DNA of 64,000 nucleotides from Cacajao melanocephalus (Eukaryota; Chordata; Mammalia; Primates; Pitheciidae), in assembly GCA_963573385.1 (NCBI GenBank), contig CAUYLG010021657.1, positions 1-64,000 of the forward strand, in the 5' to 3' direction. Every line of letters starts with the position of its first letter. The first letter of the stretch is position 1. Under the pieces are notes generated by a model. The model made no database searches. It was not told the origin of the DNA and was given only the letters and a program-made list of their open reading frames with translations. Below, in pieces: positions 11,831-24,224 of the stretch. Made by a program: the position numbers and the translations under genes.

Positions 11831-12892
11831 GTTTTTTATTATTTAATATATAGTAAAATGTACACATGTTATGTATATGGCTTGCTGAACTGTCACATAT
11901 GTAAACAATTTAAGTATCATCTATATCAGGTGTAGAATATTGCAAGTGCTCTAGCAAGCTCTCTTGTGACCCCCTCTAGTCAATATGTTCCTCAAAGGTA
12001 ACCACCATTCTAACCTCCATCACCATATATTAGTTTACTTTTTGTTTGCACACTTTACAGGTAGAATCATACTCTGCATATCTTATATCCTTTTTTGTGT
12101 TTGTTTTCTTTTGTTCAACATTATGATATTTATCCATATTGCATATAGTGGGAATTCATTCATTTTCTATTGCAGTATTCTAATATTTCACTATCATAAA
12201 TTCCATTCTGGTATATTGAACAGTCTTACAGTTGTCTGTTTGTGGACACAAGGACTCATTTCTCTTGGATATGTGCTGAGATCATAGAACATCTACTTAT
12301 TTAAAATAGTTAAACCACTCATATCAGCAATGTATGAATTCTAGCTACTCTACATTGTCACCAGTATTAGCCATCTGGTAGAGGCAGAATGATATCTCAT
12401 TGGTTGTAACTTGCGTTTTCCTGATGGTTAATGATATTGTGTACCTTTTCATATGCTTATTGGTCATTTGCATAGTTTGTTAGGTGCTTGTTCAAGACTC
12501 AAGATTTGTTCTAAAAATTGAGTTGTCAGTGTTTTTTCTTATAAAAGGCCTTTGACAGATATATCAATTTTAAATATTTATCCCAGTCTCAGGCTTGCCT
12601 TTTTAGTCTCTTAATGTATTTTGTTGAATAAAAGTTCTTAATTTTAATGAAGTTCAGCTTATCAATCTTTTATCTTATGTTAGCATTTAATGTCTTATGG
12701 TTAAAAAGTCATTGCCTACCACAAAGTTATGTTGGTATGCCTCAAATTAATTTTTGTAGTTTGAGTGAGGTGAGAAATAAATTTCTATGTCTGACTCTCT
12801 GGCAGTATCACATTCTTTTGATTACTGTAGCATTGTAATAAGATTTGAAATCAGAAAGTGTGAGATCTACAACTTTTTTTTTTTTTTTAAAG

Positions 12893-13215
12893 ATGCTATA
12901 ACCCACAGGCATTTATTTTCTCAGCTTGGGCCAGAAGTTTAAATTCAAGTTGGGCAGGCCTGTTTGCTGCTGAGGCCTCTGCCTTGGCTTGCAGATGACC
13001 ACCTTTTTGCTTGTTCTCACATGGCCTTTCCTCTGTGGACTCACATCTCTGGTGTCCTTTCATGTATAGAATTTTTCTCTTCTTATAAGGACACCATTCA
13101 GATTTTATTAGAGCCCACACTAAAGACATCATTTTAACTTAATCACACTTTTAAAGTTTCTGTCTCCAAATACAGTCATATTTTGAGGTAACTGAGATTT
13201 AGGACTTTAATATAC
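12893..13215 (-). mobile_element. MLT1-like MaLR LTR nested in L1
   Basis: Carries the typical reversed MLT1 landmarks: GCATTTATTTTCTCAG, CTTGGCTTGCAGATGACC, CACATGGCCTTTCCTCTGTG and TCTCCAAATACAGTCATATT. L1 sequence resumes after it. Confidence 0.8.
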
Positions 13216-15083
13216 AAATTGTGGTTGGTAACAATTCAGCAAATAATAATCGCTTTGACTATTTGGATTCCCTTGAGATTTCATATGAACTTTAGGATGG
13301 ATTTTTCTATTTTTTGCAAAAAAATGCTGCTGAGGTTTTGATATGAATTACATTCAGTCTAGGGATCACTTTAGGTAGCAATGACATATTAACAATGTTA
13401 AGTCTTCCAATCCATGCACAGGGATGTCTTTCCATTTATTTGTGTCACCTTTAGTTTCTTTCATCAGTGTGTTATAGTTTTCAGTGTACAAAACTTTGAC
13501 TTCCTTGGTTAATTTATTTCTAAGTATTTTATTCTTTTTGATGTCAGTATAAATGAGATTGCTTTCTTAATTTTCTCTTCAGATTATTCATTGTTAGTGT
13601 ATAGAAATGCAACTGATTTTTGCATGGTTTGCAGCTTTGCTGAATTAATTTAGAGTTTTCCCCATGAACTATCATGCCATCTTTGAATAAAGGTAATTTT
13701 ACTTCCTTTCCAATTTGTATACCTTTTCTTTCTTTCCTAATTGCTCTGGCTAGGGCTTCCAGTAGTATGTTGAATAGAAGTGGTAAAAGCAAGAATGTTT
13801 GCCTTGTTGCTGATCTTAGAGGAAAAGTTATTAATGTTTTTACAATTGACTATGATGTTAGCTGTGGGCTTTTCACATATGGTCTGTATTATGCTCAGAT
13901 ATTTTCCTTCTGTTCTTAGTGTGTTGATAGTATATATCATGAAAGGGTGCTGAGTTTTATTATACTTTTTTGTATCAGTTGAGATGATAACATTCTTTTC
14001 TTTCATTTTGTTACTATGGCGTTAATTTGCATATGTTGAACCATCCTTGTATTCCAGAAATATATCTCAGTTGTTTGTGGTATATAATCCACTCAATTTG
14101 CTTTAACTGATATTTTGATCAAGATTTTCACATCAACAGTCATCCTTTATTTCTCCTTTTAATATATTAAAGTTAGATGTTTTATAGATACCTTTTATGA
14201 CATTAGGAAAATTTTCTTATCCCTAGTTTGCTTAGTTTTTACTATGAACAAAATTTAGATTTTATTAAGTGCTTTTTCTGTATTTATTAAAATGTTTTTC
14301 TTCTTTTTTATACTGTTACTGTTGTCAAGCACACTGAGTGAAAGTTGAAAATTTAGCTAACCTTGCATTCCTGAAATAAACACTGTTTGATCATAAAATT
14401 TCATCCTTCCTATATATCACTGGATTTGATTTGATTGTGTATTTTTAAAAATTTTTATTTATATTTATGGAAGAAGTTGGTATATAATTTTCTTTTAATT
14501 CCTTATTACATTGTAGGTCAATATTGTACTGGCCCCATAAAATAAATTGTAATGTTTCCATCATTCTCTATTCTAAGGAGGAGTGTTTGTAAGATTGGTA
14601 TTATTTATTCCTTAAGTATTTGGAAGAATTTTAAGTGAAGTCATTTGGGCCTCAACTTGTCTTCCATGGCAACTTTTCACTTAAAGACTCAATTTCCAGA
14701 TAGATAATGAACTATTAAATATTTTCTATACTGTTCAGTCATGGCAAGTTATATTATTTTCTTAAGATATATGTTTTATTCAAATTGATGAATTTATTTA
14801 TAATATTCTCTCTTCTTTTAAAAGTGTGTGTTAATATCACTTTTTTCATTCCTGATAATGTTGTTTTGTTCTCTTTTTCATTTAAATAATTCAGTATTAT
14901 TAGGGAATTGTTACTTTTATTAACCTTTTTAGAAAACCAATACTAGCATTGTTGATCTTTATTGAATGCTTGCTTTCTACTATTACTGCCTTTTGCTTTT
15001 ATTTCCTTCTTTATGTGTTTTTGTAATTTAAATTTTTGTTTCTTTCTAACATTTTAAAGTGGGTTTTTAATTCTTTTACTTCT

Positions 15084-15084
<1 letters not shown>

Positions 15085-15125
<41 letters not shown>
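15085..15125 (+). repeat. (TA)n microsatellite
   Basis: About 19 perfect TA units. Confidence 0.95.
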
Positions 15126-15127
<2 letters not shown>

Positions 15128-15310
15128 AAGCTATATCTTGCCCTCTGAGCATTGTTTTGAAACAATGGAGATTGTAAGAGTTATCTCTGCTCTTAAATAG
15201 CATCTAAATTTTACGAACTCTGTTTAAATACCTTTATCTTGTTTTCTTTTTTATTTTTGAAATAAAAGACTACTTTTATTTTACCCTTCTTCCAAAGATG
15301 ATTCCCTTAC

Positions 15311-15353
15311 TATCTTCATATATATAATATATATATGTATATATGTGTGTGTG

Positions 15354-15384
<31 letters not shown>

Positions 15385-15407
15385 GTGTGTGTGTGTATAT
15401 ATATATA

Positions 15408-15459
<52 letters not shown>
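15311..15459 (+). repeat. Compound (TA)n/(TG)n/(TATG)n microsatellite
   Basis: Alternating pyrimidine-purine repeat of about 150 bases ending in a 20-unit TA run, directly before an antisense Alu. The Tyr/Ile- and Cys/Val-rich open frames here are translations of the repeat, not genes. Confidence 0.95.
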
Positions 15460-15462
<3 letters not shown>

Positions 15463-15464
<2 letters not shown>

Positions 15465-15752
15465 TGTTTTGAGACAGGGTCTTGCTCTGTCATCCAGGCT
15501 GGAGTGCAGTGGTGTGATCACAGCTCATTGCAGCCTCAACGTCCTAGGCTCAAGTGATTCTTGCACCTTAACCTCCTGAGTAGCTGGGACTACAGGCATA
15601 TGCTACCGCACCTGGATAATTTTTTAAATTTTTGTAGAGATAGGGTCTTTCTATGTTGCCTAGGTTGGTCTCTAACTCCAGGCCTTGAGTGATCCTCCTG
15701 CCTTGGACTCCCAAAATTCTAGGATTACAGTTGTGAGCTACCATGCTTGCTT
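15463..15752 (-). mobile_element. Alu element (AluJ-like), antisense
   Basis: Reads TTTTGAGACAGGGTCTTGCT and continues as a reversed dimeric Alu to about 15752. Many substitutions suggest an old copy. Confidence 0.9.
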
Positions 15753-16935
15753 TTGCTTATATTTTATAACTCCTCATTCTGATGGTTTTTCTTTTTATTC
15801 TGTGACATTAGAGATTTCAGAAGTGAATCCCATTTGGTAAAGATTCTTGAATGTGCTTTCATTTGAGTATATATTATATAATGTACATTTTTCTCAGTGT
15901 AGGCAAAAATCCTAGGGGAATATATAGAACAGTTCCAGCTATGTTTCTGAAGACATGTGATTTAGATTATCTCCTCACATAGAGTAATTTCTGAAATAGT
16001 TTAGCTTCATGAAAAGCCAAAGAAAACCTAAGCTATTTCAGGGATTACTCTGAAGCATTCTTTAGAATGATTATAATCAACAAACAAAAACAGAATAAAA
16101 GGGTAAAATAATTTGAGACAATTTAAATAGTTCCTGACATTAAATGCAAATCATGTTTAATAAGTGGTATTTATATGAGATTTTCCTAGACTTCCTTGAC
16201 TTCAGGTTTAAACTGATCAGTTGGCACCATGGTAACCAGGAGGGTTTTGCAAACTAAAGGCCTTGTCTCTTAACAACATACAGGGACAGACCAAAGGATG
16301 CATAGAGAAGCAAAGAGTTGGAACCGAAATGACTAAATAAAGCTGAGTCTCTCAGATGGTCATATCCACAGGAAAATATTAACCCAGGTTTAGGGGAAGA
16401 GCACTGGGAAGTTTATAAGTCATGACTCGGGCTCTAATTTGTCTCTTCTACAAGTTTATGACCACTTGGATTTGGTGGTTAATTTTGTACTGCGTGCATC
16501 CTCCTGTGGTTTTTGCAACCAGATATAATAATATAAAAAGTGGCCTTTCTAGGTGCCACTTCTGGAAATAGAAGCAGCAAACTAATACAACCCTGAAAAT
16601 AGACACTTTCAATGACTTCTATGATATTTATGTGTCCAGATGTGAACAGCCTCTTTAAGTATTCAGCACTGGTCTATCCAAACACTTTTTCGGAATGGGC
16701 TGCTATAGTTGTCTCTCTTGTACCCCTTTATCTTACAGCAGGATACAGCATGGACACAGCAAGAGTAACCATCATGCAATGCGATCACTTGGCAATGATC
16801 AGTTATCCAGGAATGGGTACCTGAGCCAAGCCAGGGTAGGTAGTCTCTTTCCTGGGAACTTGAACTAAGAAAAAGTTTTGTGTTTTGTTTTTTGTTTTTT
16901 TTCCTATTGGCTGAATTTGTAATTTAGAAACTCTT
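15753..16935. other. Intergenic, no recognised gene
   Basis: AT-rich sequence with one 70-codon open frame at 16612-16824 that has no recognisable domain, promoter or splice context. I do not call it a gene. Confidence 0.5.
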
Positions 16936-17165
16936 CTTTGTGAATTAAACCATTTAACATTATGTAATCCATCTTTTTAAATCTTTGTTGGTTTACAGTC
17001 TGTTTTGTCAGAAACTAAAATCGAACCACTGCTTTTTTATGCTTTCCATTTGCTTCATAGATTTTCTCCTTCCCTTTATTTTGAGCCTATGTGTGTCATT
17101 GTATGTGAGATTTGGAAAGGTTTGTCAGTGACTAATTCTCCTATGTAACACTGCAGTCAGAGAAG
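16936..17165 (-). mobile_element. L1 ORF2 fragment, antisense
   Basis: TTTACAGTCTGTTTTGTCAG, GCTTTCCATTTGCTTCATAG and TTTTGAGCCTATGTGTGTCA match the reversed L1 ORF2 tract. Short, decayed copy. Confidence 0.75.
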
Positions 17166-18384
17166 ATGATAAAGGAAAACAGAGGATAAAGAGATAAAAA
17201 TGTCCCAAGGTCTTTCAGTACTTAGGTTTAACATTCCTCTCATTGAATTCCTTTCTCACACTCTGCATTTTGTTGTTGTTGTTGTTGTGGAAACTAGAGT
17301 TGATTTCTGTTACTCGCATCCAAAAAGAATTTAAATTAATACACCAAGAGAGCCTCCATTTCATTCTTTGCTTGTTCTCAGAGATGTTTAATTTCAATGT
17401 TTGATGGAAGAAATACTCCAGATCTGATCATGAAATGCTGTAATTTTATATTTTAGATAAACTCTCTAATTTATTCTTGCCATTGGAATAAAAATATGAA
17501 TACAATTTATTTCATCATAATTTTATAGATTTCTAAAGTGATTTTAACCATCCATTATACTACTAGAGACATTTAAGAATGAAGAAAAACATTTCTTTCA
17601 GCAAAATAGAGTATGTCAGTCTCACATATCTGCATTTAATATTTTGCAGGTGAGGTTTGCTTTCCAGCTAAAATTATTCTCTTTCATATGAACAGGAGAT
17701 TGGTTGAGTGATAGTTCTTAATTCAAGAAGGAACAGTGTAACTGTGACTGAAAAGCTATTCAGAAGCAAAAATATTCTTCTAAAAATAGTTTTGTGTCCT
17801 ATAGAATGTTACTCATTGAATAGTCACCTTTGAATATTGAAATTCCCTTTGACTCATGAGATACATTCTCTCATGACATAAAAGACATGCTTTAAGGATT
17901 TAGCAATTCATGAAGAACCATTTATAATTTCATATTTCTGCTTTAGGGAAATAGTCATGGGCAGAATATTGGAATGCAACTCTCCCTGCTTCAGTGTCAA
18001 CCGAGGTATCAATTCAGTGACTATCAGGGCACCAAATGGTGTGAAAGCATCACATGCAAATTTTATTTTAAAAAATATAATGAGAACTGTTCCAAAATAC
18101 TAGATCCATCTGAGAAACTAAGGATAAAAGAAGAGGTCAGAAGACTTTTGTGAAGGGGACTGGGGAAGACAGATCTTTGCAGAAGCTATTGCCATGTTTG
18201 GAGAAGGAGAAGGGAGTGCTGCCTTCTGTACCTTGAGCCTAGTGGGAGGGATTTCCATGAGGAGACCTAGAAAGGCTACTATGTTTCTCTTTTTTTTGAA
18301 ATTGAAGCATAATAAATAATATATAACTTAAGTAATAATTTACCTACCCCCAAGAAATGTAGAGAGAGAAAGGATGTGGCAGGC
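17166..18384. other. Intergenic, no recognised feature
   Basis: A (GTT)n run at 17272-17288 is the only simple repeat noted. No gene signal. Confidence 0.5.
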
Positions 18385-18700
18385 AGAATGCTGGTCCCCC
18401 AAAGAATCAGTGAATATGTTACCTCATGTGGCAAACAGGACTTTGCAAATGTGATTCAGTTAAGGACATTGAGATGAGGGGATTATCCTGGATAATCTGG
18501 GTGGGCCTAAAGTAATTGCTAGGGTCTTTTTGAAAGGGGGAGAGGTGTGTCAGAATCAGAGAAGGAGATGTGGCGATGGAAGCAGTGGTCAGAGTGATGT
18601 GGCAGGAACCAAGTAATGTGACAGTCTCTAGAGTCTGGAAAAGGTAGGAAACAGGCTCTCCCCATTTCACCAGAGCCATTGGAAGTAGGTAACTGATTTC
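18385..18700 (+). repeat. LTR-like interspersed repeat (MLT/MER class, unassigned)
   Basis: Landmarks such as GAATATGTTACCTCATGTGG, GGACTTTGCAAATGTGATT and GATTATCCTGGATAATCTGG are familiar from a common mammalian interspersed repeat. I cannot name the family with certainty. Confidence 0.55.
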
Positions 18701-19284
18701 AAGTATCTAATCCACAGAACTATGTGTGATATGATAATGTGTTACTGAAGTAACAGAGAAAGAATACATAGGCTGATGCTTGGCAGAACTCAGCAATGAA
18801 GGCCAACAAAGGCCATGTGCACCTGTCTTTGTCAAGGGAAATGGAGCAAAGTGGGGCCCAGAAAGCTCAAGGCAAACTTAATGACACCTCCACTCACCTT
18901 CCCAACATGTAAGTCCTGATAGAGGATAAAGCCACCTTTAGACTGATGTGGAAGATAAGGTGTAACAATGGAGAAACTATCACTTCGTTTGTATTCCAGG
19001 CTTTGAACCATAGCAATTCTAACAATCTGGAAGATAGAAGACTTGATATTAAAGCAAACTTACAACTTTATTATCTTATACTGGACTTTCTAATTACTTA
19101 ATCAAGAATTTGTAATGGTACAAAGAGATCATGGAACTTTCCAGAATTTTCTTCTAGGAAGAATCTTTTTGTTTTACTGCATAAGCAAGAAAGTAGAAGA
19201 CAAAATATAGTTATGCTTTCAAATTCTATGAATGTTTTCAAATATTTTAAATATTTGACAAGAATAATGAATTTTCTTCTTTTA
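18701..19284. other. Intergenic, no recognised feature
   Basis: No coding, RNA or repeat feature that I can support. Confidence 0.45.
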
Positions 19285-19434
19285 TGGACTTGATTGTGTC
19301 TCCCCCAGATTCACATGTTGAAGCTATAATCTGCTATGCGAGGTTTTTGGAGCTAGGGCTTTTAGGAGGTAATCAAAGATAATGGGTTCATTAGGGTGGG
19401 GTCCTAATTCAATAGCATTGTGGCCTTATAGGAA

Positions 19435-19488
<54 letters not shown>

Positions 19489-19660
19489 AGATTTCTGTCT
19501 CTTCAATGTGCACACAAGAGGAAAAGCCTGGTGAGCACACAGTGAGAGGTTGGCCACCTACCTGTATTGCTACGGTTTCTGAGATATGATTAACTGGGGG
19601 CTCTATTTTCAATATAGTGCACGAGGAGGCTGGATAACAAATTAACGGTTGAGAACTGGA
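19285..19660 (+). mobile_element. MaLR LTR (MLT1/MST-like) containing a (GA)n expansion
   Basis: ATGGACTTGATTGTGTCTCC, GATTCACATGTTGAAGC, and GAGGTAATCAAAGATAATGG-like tracts mark a MaLR LTR in + orientation. A GA microsatellite (about 19435-19485) has expanded inside it. Confidence 0.65.
19435..19485 (+). repeat. (GA)n microsatellite
   Basis: Over 20 GA units with one AGAC interruption near the start. Confidence 0.95.
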
Positions 19661-19924
19661 AGTGAATGCAAGTAAAACAGGATTGAAAAGAAAAGAAAAG
19701 CAACAGGATAAAATACAGGGAAACAATAGATTTACATAAATATTGATTACCCTGCAAATTTACTTAACTATTATCATAAATTTCTAGGTACATGATCATG
19801 TTACCTACAAATAATGACAATTTCAAATTTTTCTTTTTAGATGCTCTTTATCAAATTAAATCCATTTCTTTCTATTCTTTTTTAATATGTGTGTGTATTC
19901 ATATGTATAATAAATAGATTTTTT

Positions 19925-22900
19925 AAATTTCAGTTTTTATTTTTGATACAAAGAGTAACTGTGAAGGATTGTTACATGTGTATATTATACCCAGGTAGTG
20001 AACATAACATCCAATATGTAGTTTTTCAATCCACACCTGCCCTCCTTCCATCTTTACTCTAGTAATCTGTAATGTCTATTGCTCTCGTGTTTACATCCAT
20101 GGCAATCAATGTTTAGCTCCCACTTATAGGTGAGAACATGTATTTGGTTTTCTCTTCCTGTGTTAATTCCCTTAGGATTATGGCCTCTAGCTCCATCCAT
20201 GTTCCTGCAGTGGACATGATTTCATTCTTTTTTATTGCTGTGTAGTATTTCATGGTATATATGTTCCAAATTTTCTTAATACAATCCACCATTGATGGGC
20301 ACCTAGATTTATTCCATGCTTTTGCTATAGTGAATAGCATGGCAACAAGCATATGAATGCATGTGTCTTTTTGGTATAATGATCTAAATTATTTTGGGTA
20401 TATTCCCAGTAATAAGATTGATCAGTTGAATGGCAGCTCTATTTTAAGTTCTTTAAGAAATCTCCAAACTGCTTTCCACAGTGGCTGAACTAATTTGCAT
20501 TTCCACCAACAGTGTATAAGCATTCTCTTTTCTCATCAGCCTTATCAGCATCTGTTATATTTTAATGTTTTTAAATAACAGCCATTCTGGCTGGTGTGAG
20601 AAAGTATCTCATAGTGGTTTTGATTTGCATTTCTCTGATTAGTGATGATGAACATTTTTCATGTTTGTTGGCTACTTGTATATCTTTTTTTGAGAAGTGT
20701 CTGTTCATGTTCTTTGCCCATTTTTTAATAGGGTTGTTTTTTTCTTGTTAAATTATGTTCCTTACAGATTCTGGATAGAGCTTTGTCAGATGCAGAGTTT
20801 CTGAATGTTTTCTCACAATTTGTAGGTTGTCTGTTTCCTCTGTGGATGGTTTCTTTCACTGTTCAGAAGCTTTTTAATTTATTTAGGTCTCAGTTGTCAT
20901 TTTATTGTTGTTGTTGTTGCAATTGCTTTTAGGATGTAGCCAAAAACTCTTTGCCAAGGCCAACATCAGGGAGGGTATTTCATAGATTTTTCTTCTAGGA
21001 TTTTTATAATTTGAGGTCTTACATGTAAACATTTAATCTACCTTATGTTTATTTTTGTACATGGTGAAAGGTAAGGGTCTAGCTTCATTCTTCTCCAAAT
21101 TGCTAGCCAGTCATCACAGCACCACTTATTGATTAGTGAGTCTTTTTTCCCATTTCTTGTTTTTGTTGGGCTTGTTAAGATCAGTAGGTTGTTAAGATCA
21201 GTGGTTTTGTTTCTGGGTTCTCTTTTCTGTACCATTGGTTTATGTGTCTGTTTTTGTACCAGTACCATGCTGTTTTGATTAGTGTAGTCTTGCAGTATAG
21301 TTTGAAGTTGAGTACTATGATGTCTCCAGCTTTATTCTTTTTGCTTATCATTGCTTTGGCTATTTTTTGATCCACGTGAATTTTAGAATGGTGTTTTCTA
21401 ATTCTGTAAAGAATGATATTGGTAATTTGATAGGAATAGCATTGAATTTGTAAATCAATGGTATTTGGACAGTATAGCTGTTTAAATTATACTGATTTTT
21501 CCAATCCACTCGAATGGGATGCTTGCTTATTTATTTGTATCATTTCTGATTTCATTCAACAGTGTTTTGTAGTTCTCCTTGTGGAGATCTTTTGCCTCTT
21601 TGGTTTGCTGTATTCCTAGATATTTCGTTTCTTTGTGGCTACTGTAAATGGGATTGTGTTCTTGATTTGACCCTCAGCCTGGACATTATTGGAATGACAG
21701 TAATTTTTGAATATTGATTTTTTTTTTTAATTCTGAAACTTTGCTAAAATTATTTATTTATTTCTAGTAGCCTTTTGGTGGAGTTTTTAGGTTTTCCTAA
21801 GTGTAGAATCAAATCATTAGTGAAAAGAGATAGCTTGGCTTCTTCTTTTCCTATTTGGATGCCTTTTATTTCTTTCTCTTGCCTCATTTCTTTGGCTAGG
21901 ACTTCCAGTACTATGTTGAATAGGAGTAATGAGAGTGGGCATCATTTCCTTGTTTTAGTTCTCAAGTGGAATGGTTCCAGCTTTTGCCTATTCAGTGTGA
22001 TGTTGGCTGTGGATTTGTCATAGATGACTCTTAGCATTTTGAGGTATGTTCCTTTGATGTCTAGTCTGTTGAAGGTTTTTACCATGAAAGGTTGTTAGAC
22101 TTTATCAAAAGTTTTTTCTGCATCTATTAAGATAATGAATGGTTTTTGGTTTTAATTCTGTTTATGTGGTGAATCACATTCACTGACTTGCATGTGTTGA
22201 ACCAAACTTGCATCCCAGGAATAAAGCCTACTTCATAATGATGAATTAACTTTTTGATGTGCTGCTGGATTTAGTTTCCTAGTATTTTGTTGAGGAGTTT
22301 TGCATCTACATTCATCAGGTATATTGGTCTAAAGTTTTCTTTGTTTGTTGTATCTCTGCCAGATTTTCGTATTAGGCTGATGCTGGCTTCATAAAGACAG
22401 TGAGGAATCGCTCTTCATTTTATTATTTTATTTTTTTGGAATAATTTCATTAGGAGTGATAGTGGCTTTTCTTTGTATGTCTGGTAAAATTTGGCTGTGA
22501 ATCAATCTGGTCTAGGGTGTTTTTTCAGTTGGTAGGGTTTTTTTAGTGTTTCAATTTCAGAGCTTGATATTGGTCTATTCAGGGTTTTAACCTCTTCCTG
22601 ATTCAATCTTGGGAGATAATGTGTTTTCAGGAATTTATCTATTTTCTCTAGATTTTATCATTTGTGTGCATAGAGTTGTTCATAGTATTCTCTGAGGATC
22701 TTTTCAATGGGATTAGTTGTAATATCATCTTTGTCATTATTGATTGTACTTATTTGGGTCTTCTCTCTTTTTTCTTTGGTAATCTATCTATCTATCATCT
22801 ATCATATCTCATGTAGCTATGTATGTATCATCTATCTATCTATCTATCTTGTTTATTTTTTCAAAGAACCAACTCTTGTTTTATTGATCTTTTTAATGGG

Positions 22901-24220
22901 TGTTTATATTTCAATTTCATTAAGATTTTTTTCCTGATTTTAGTTATTTCTTTTGCTAGATTTGAGGGTTTTTTTGTAGTGTAAGTGCAAGTTTAGATTA
23001 TTAATTTGACATCTTTTTAACTTCTTGATGAAGGCATTTGGGGCTGTAAGCTTTCCTCTTAACACTGCTTTGGCTGCATCCCAGAGATTTTGGTAAGTTG
23101 TGTTCCCATTTTCATTGATTTCAAATAACTTTATGATCTGCCTTAATTATGAAATTCACTCAGGTGTTATTCAGGAGGAAGTATTTTAATTTCTATGTAT
23201 TTGTGTGGCTTTGAGAGATCTTCTTGTTATTGATTTCTATTTTGATTGCACTGTGGTTTAAGAGTGTGCTTTGTTTGATTTCATTTTTTTTTTTTTACTT
23301 TACTGAGATTTGTTTTATAACCAAGCATGCTGTCAACCTTAGCAGAAGGTTGTTAGCCTGATGGGGTTCTCTCTGTATATGACTTGACTCTTTTCTAGTT
23401 GCCTTTAAGGTTTTTTTTTTTTTTTTTTTCTTTTGCATTGACTTTGATGAATCTGTGCCTTGAGGATGTGCCTTAAGGATGGTCACCTTTTATAATAGCA
23501 ACCTGTATAAATAAAGAAATTTTCTGTATTTCTTGGATTTATGTGTCTACCTCTCTAATGAGATTAGGGACAATTTTGTGAACTATAGCCTCAAATATAT
23601 TTTCCATGTTACTTATTCTCCTCTCTCAGGAATACACTGAGTCATAGATTTAGTCTCTTTACATAATCCTGTATGTCTTAAAATTTTATTCATTTTTCTT
23701 AATTCTTATATCCTCATTTGTGTCTGAGTTAATTGGAAGAATCAGTTGTTGAGTTCTGGGTTTCTTTCCTCAGTTTGGTCTATTATTCTGTTAATATTTT
23801 TGATTGTATTATAAAACTTTTGCAGGGAGTTTTTTAGCTCTAGATAGAATTTCAGTTTGACTCTTTCTTAAAATGGCTATTTTTTTTTTTCAGCTCTTCA
23901 ATAATTTTAGTGGATTTTTTGAATTGTGTTTCAACTCTCCTGAATCTTTATAAGCTTCCTTGCTGTCTAGATTCTGAATTCTATATCGGTCATTTCAGCC
24001 ATTTCAGACTGGTTAAGAATCATGGATAGGAAGCTAGTGGACTTGTTTGCAACTAAGTGGACACTCTGGGATTTTGGATTGCCAGTGTTCTTGTACTAAT
24101 TCTTTCCCTTCTGGGAGTGTTGGTGTTCCTTTAACTGTGGTGGAAGTTGAGTATAGTCAGTTAGCTTGGTTTAATGCTTTCAGAAAGCCAGCACTCTATA
24201 CAGAATCTTTATGTGTGAGT
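19925..24220 (-). mobile_element. L1 element, antisense, about 4.3 kb, decayed
   Basis: The 3' end is at low coordinates (TTACATGTGTATATTATACC...), followed by reversed ORF2 through 23.5 kb and ORF1-proximal sequence near 23.9-24.2 kb. Multiple stops and frameshifts break ORF2. A TCTA/ATCT repeat at about 22780-22850 and T-runs at 23284 and 23411 interrupt it. Looks like L1PB/L1MA age. Confidence 0.8.
22780..22850 (+). repeat. (ATCT)n imperfect tetranucleotide repeat inside L1
   Basis: Two ATCT clusters flank a diverged ATGT-containing middle. Confidence 0.85.
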
Positions 24221-24224
24221 GAGT

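Larger units (their letters stand above)
11831..15310 (-). mobile_element. Old L1 fragments, antisense, with a nested MLT1-like LTR
   Basis: Reverse-complement L1 3' end and ORF2, with diverged landmarks throughout (for example GGTAACCACCATTCTAACCT and CTTTGTTGAATTAATTT-like tracts). It is broken at 12893-13215 by an MLT1-like LTR and at 15085-15125 by a TA repeat. No intact ORF2 remains; the longest antisense pieces are under 90 codons. Probably L1M class. It may be more than one insertion. Confidence 0.75.

Noticed and set aside
15276..15579. Tyr/Ile- and Cys/Val-rich small open frames
   Set aside because: Translations of a TA/TG microsatellite.
16612..16824. 70-codon open frame in unique-looking DNA
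   Set aside because: No domain, start context, splice signal or conservation evidence. Length is within chance.
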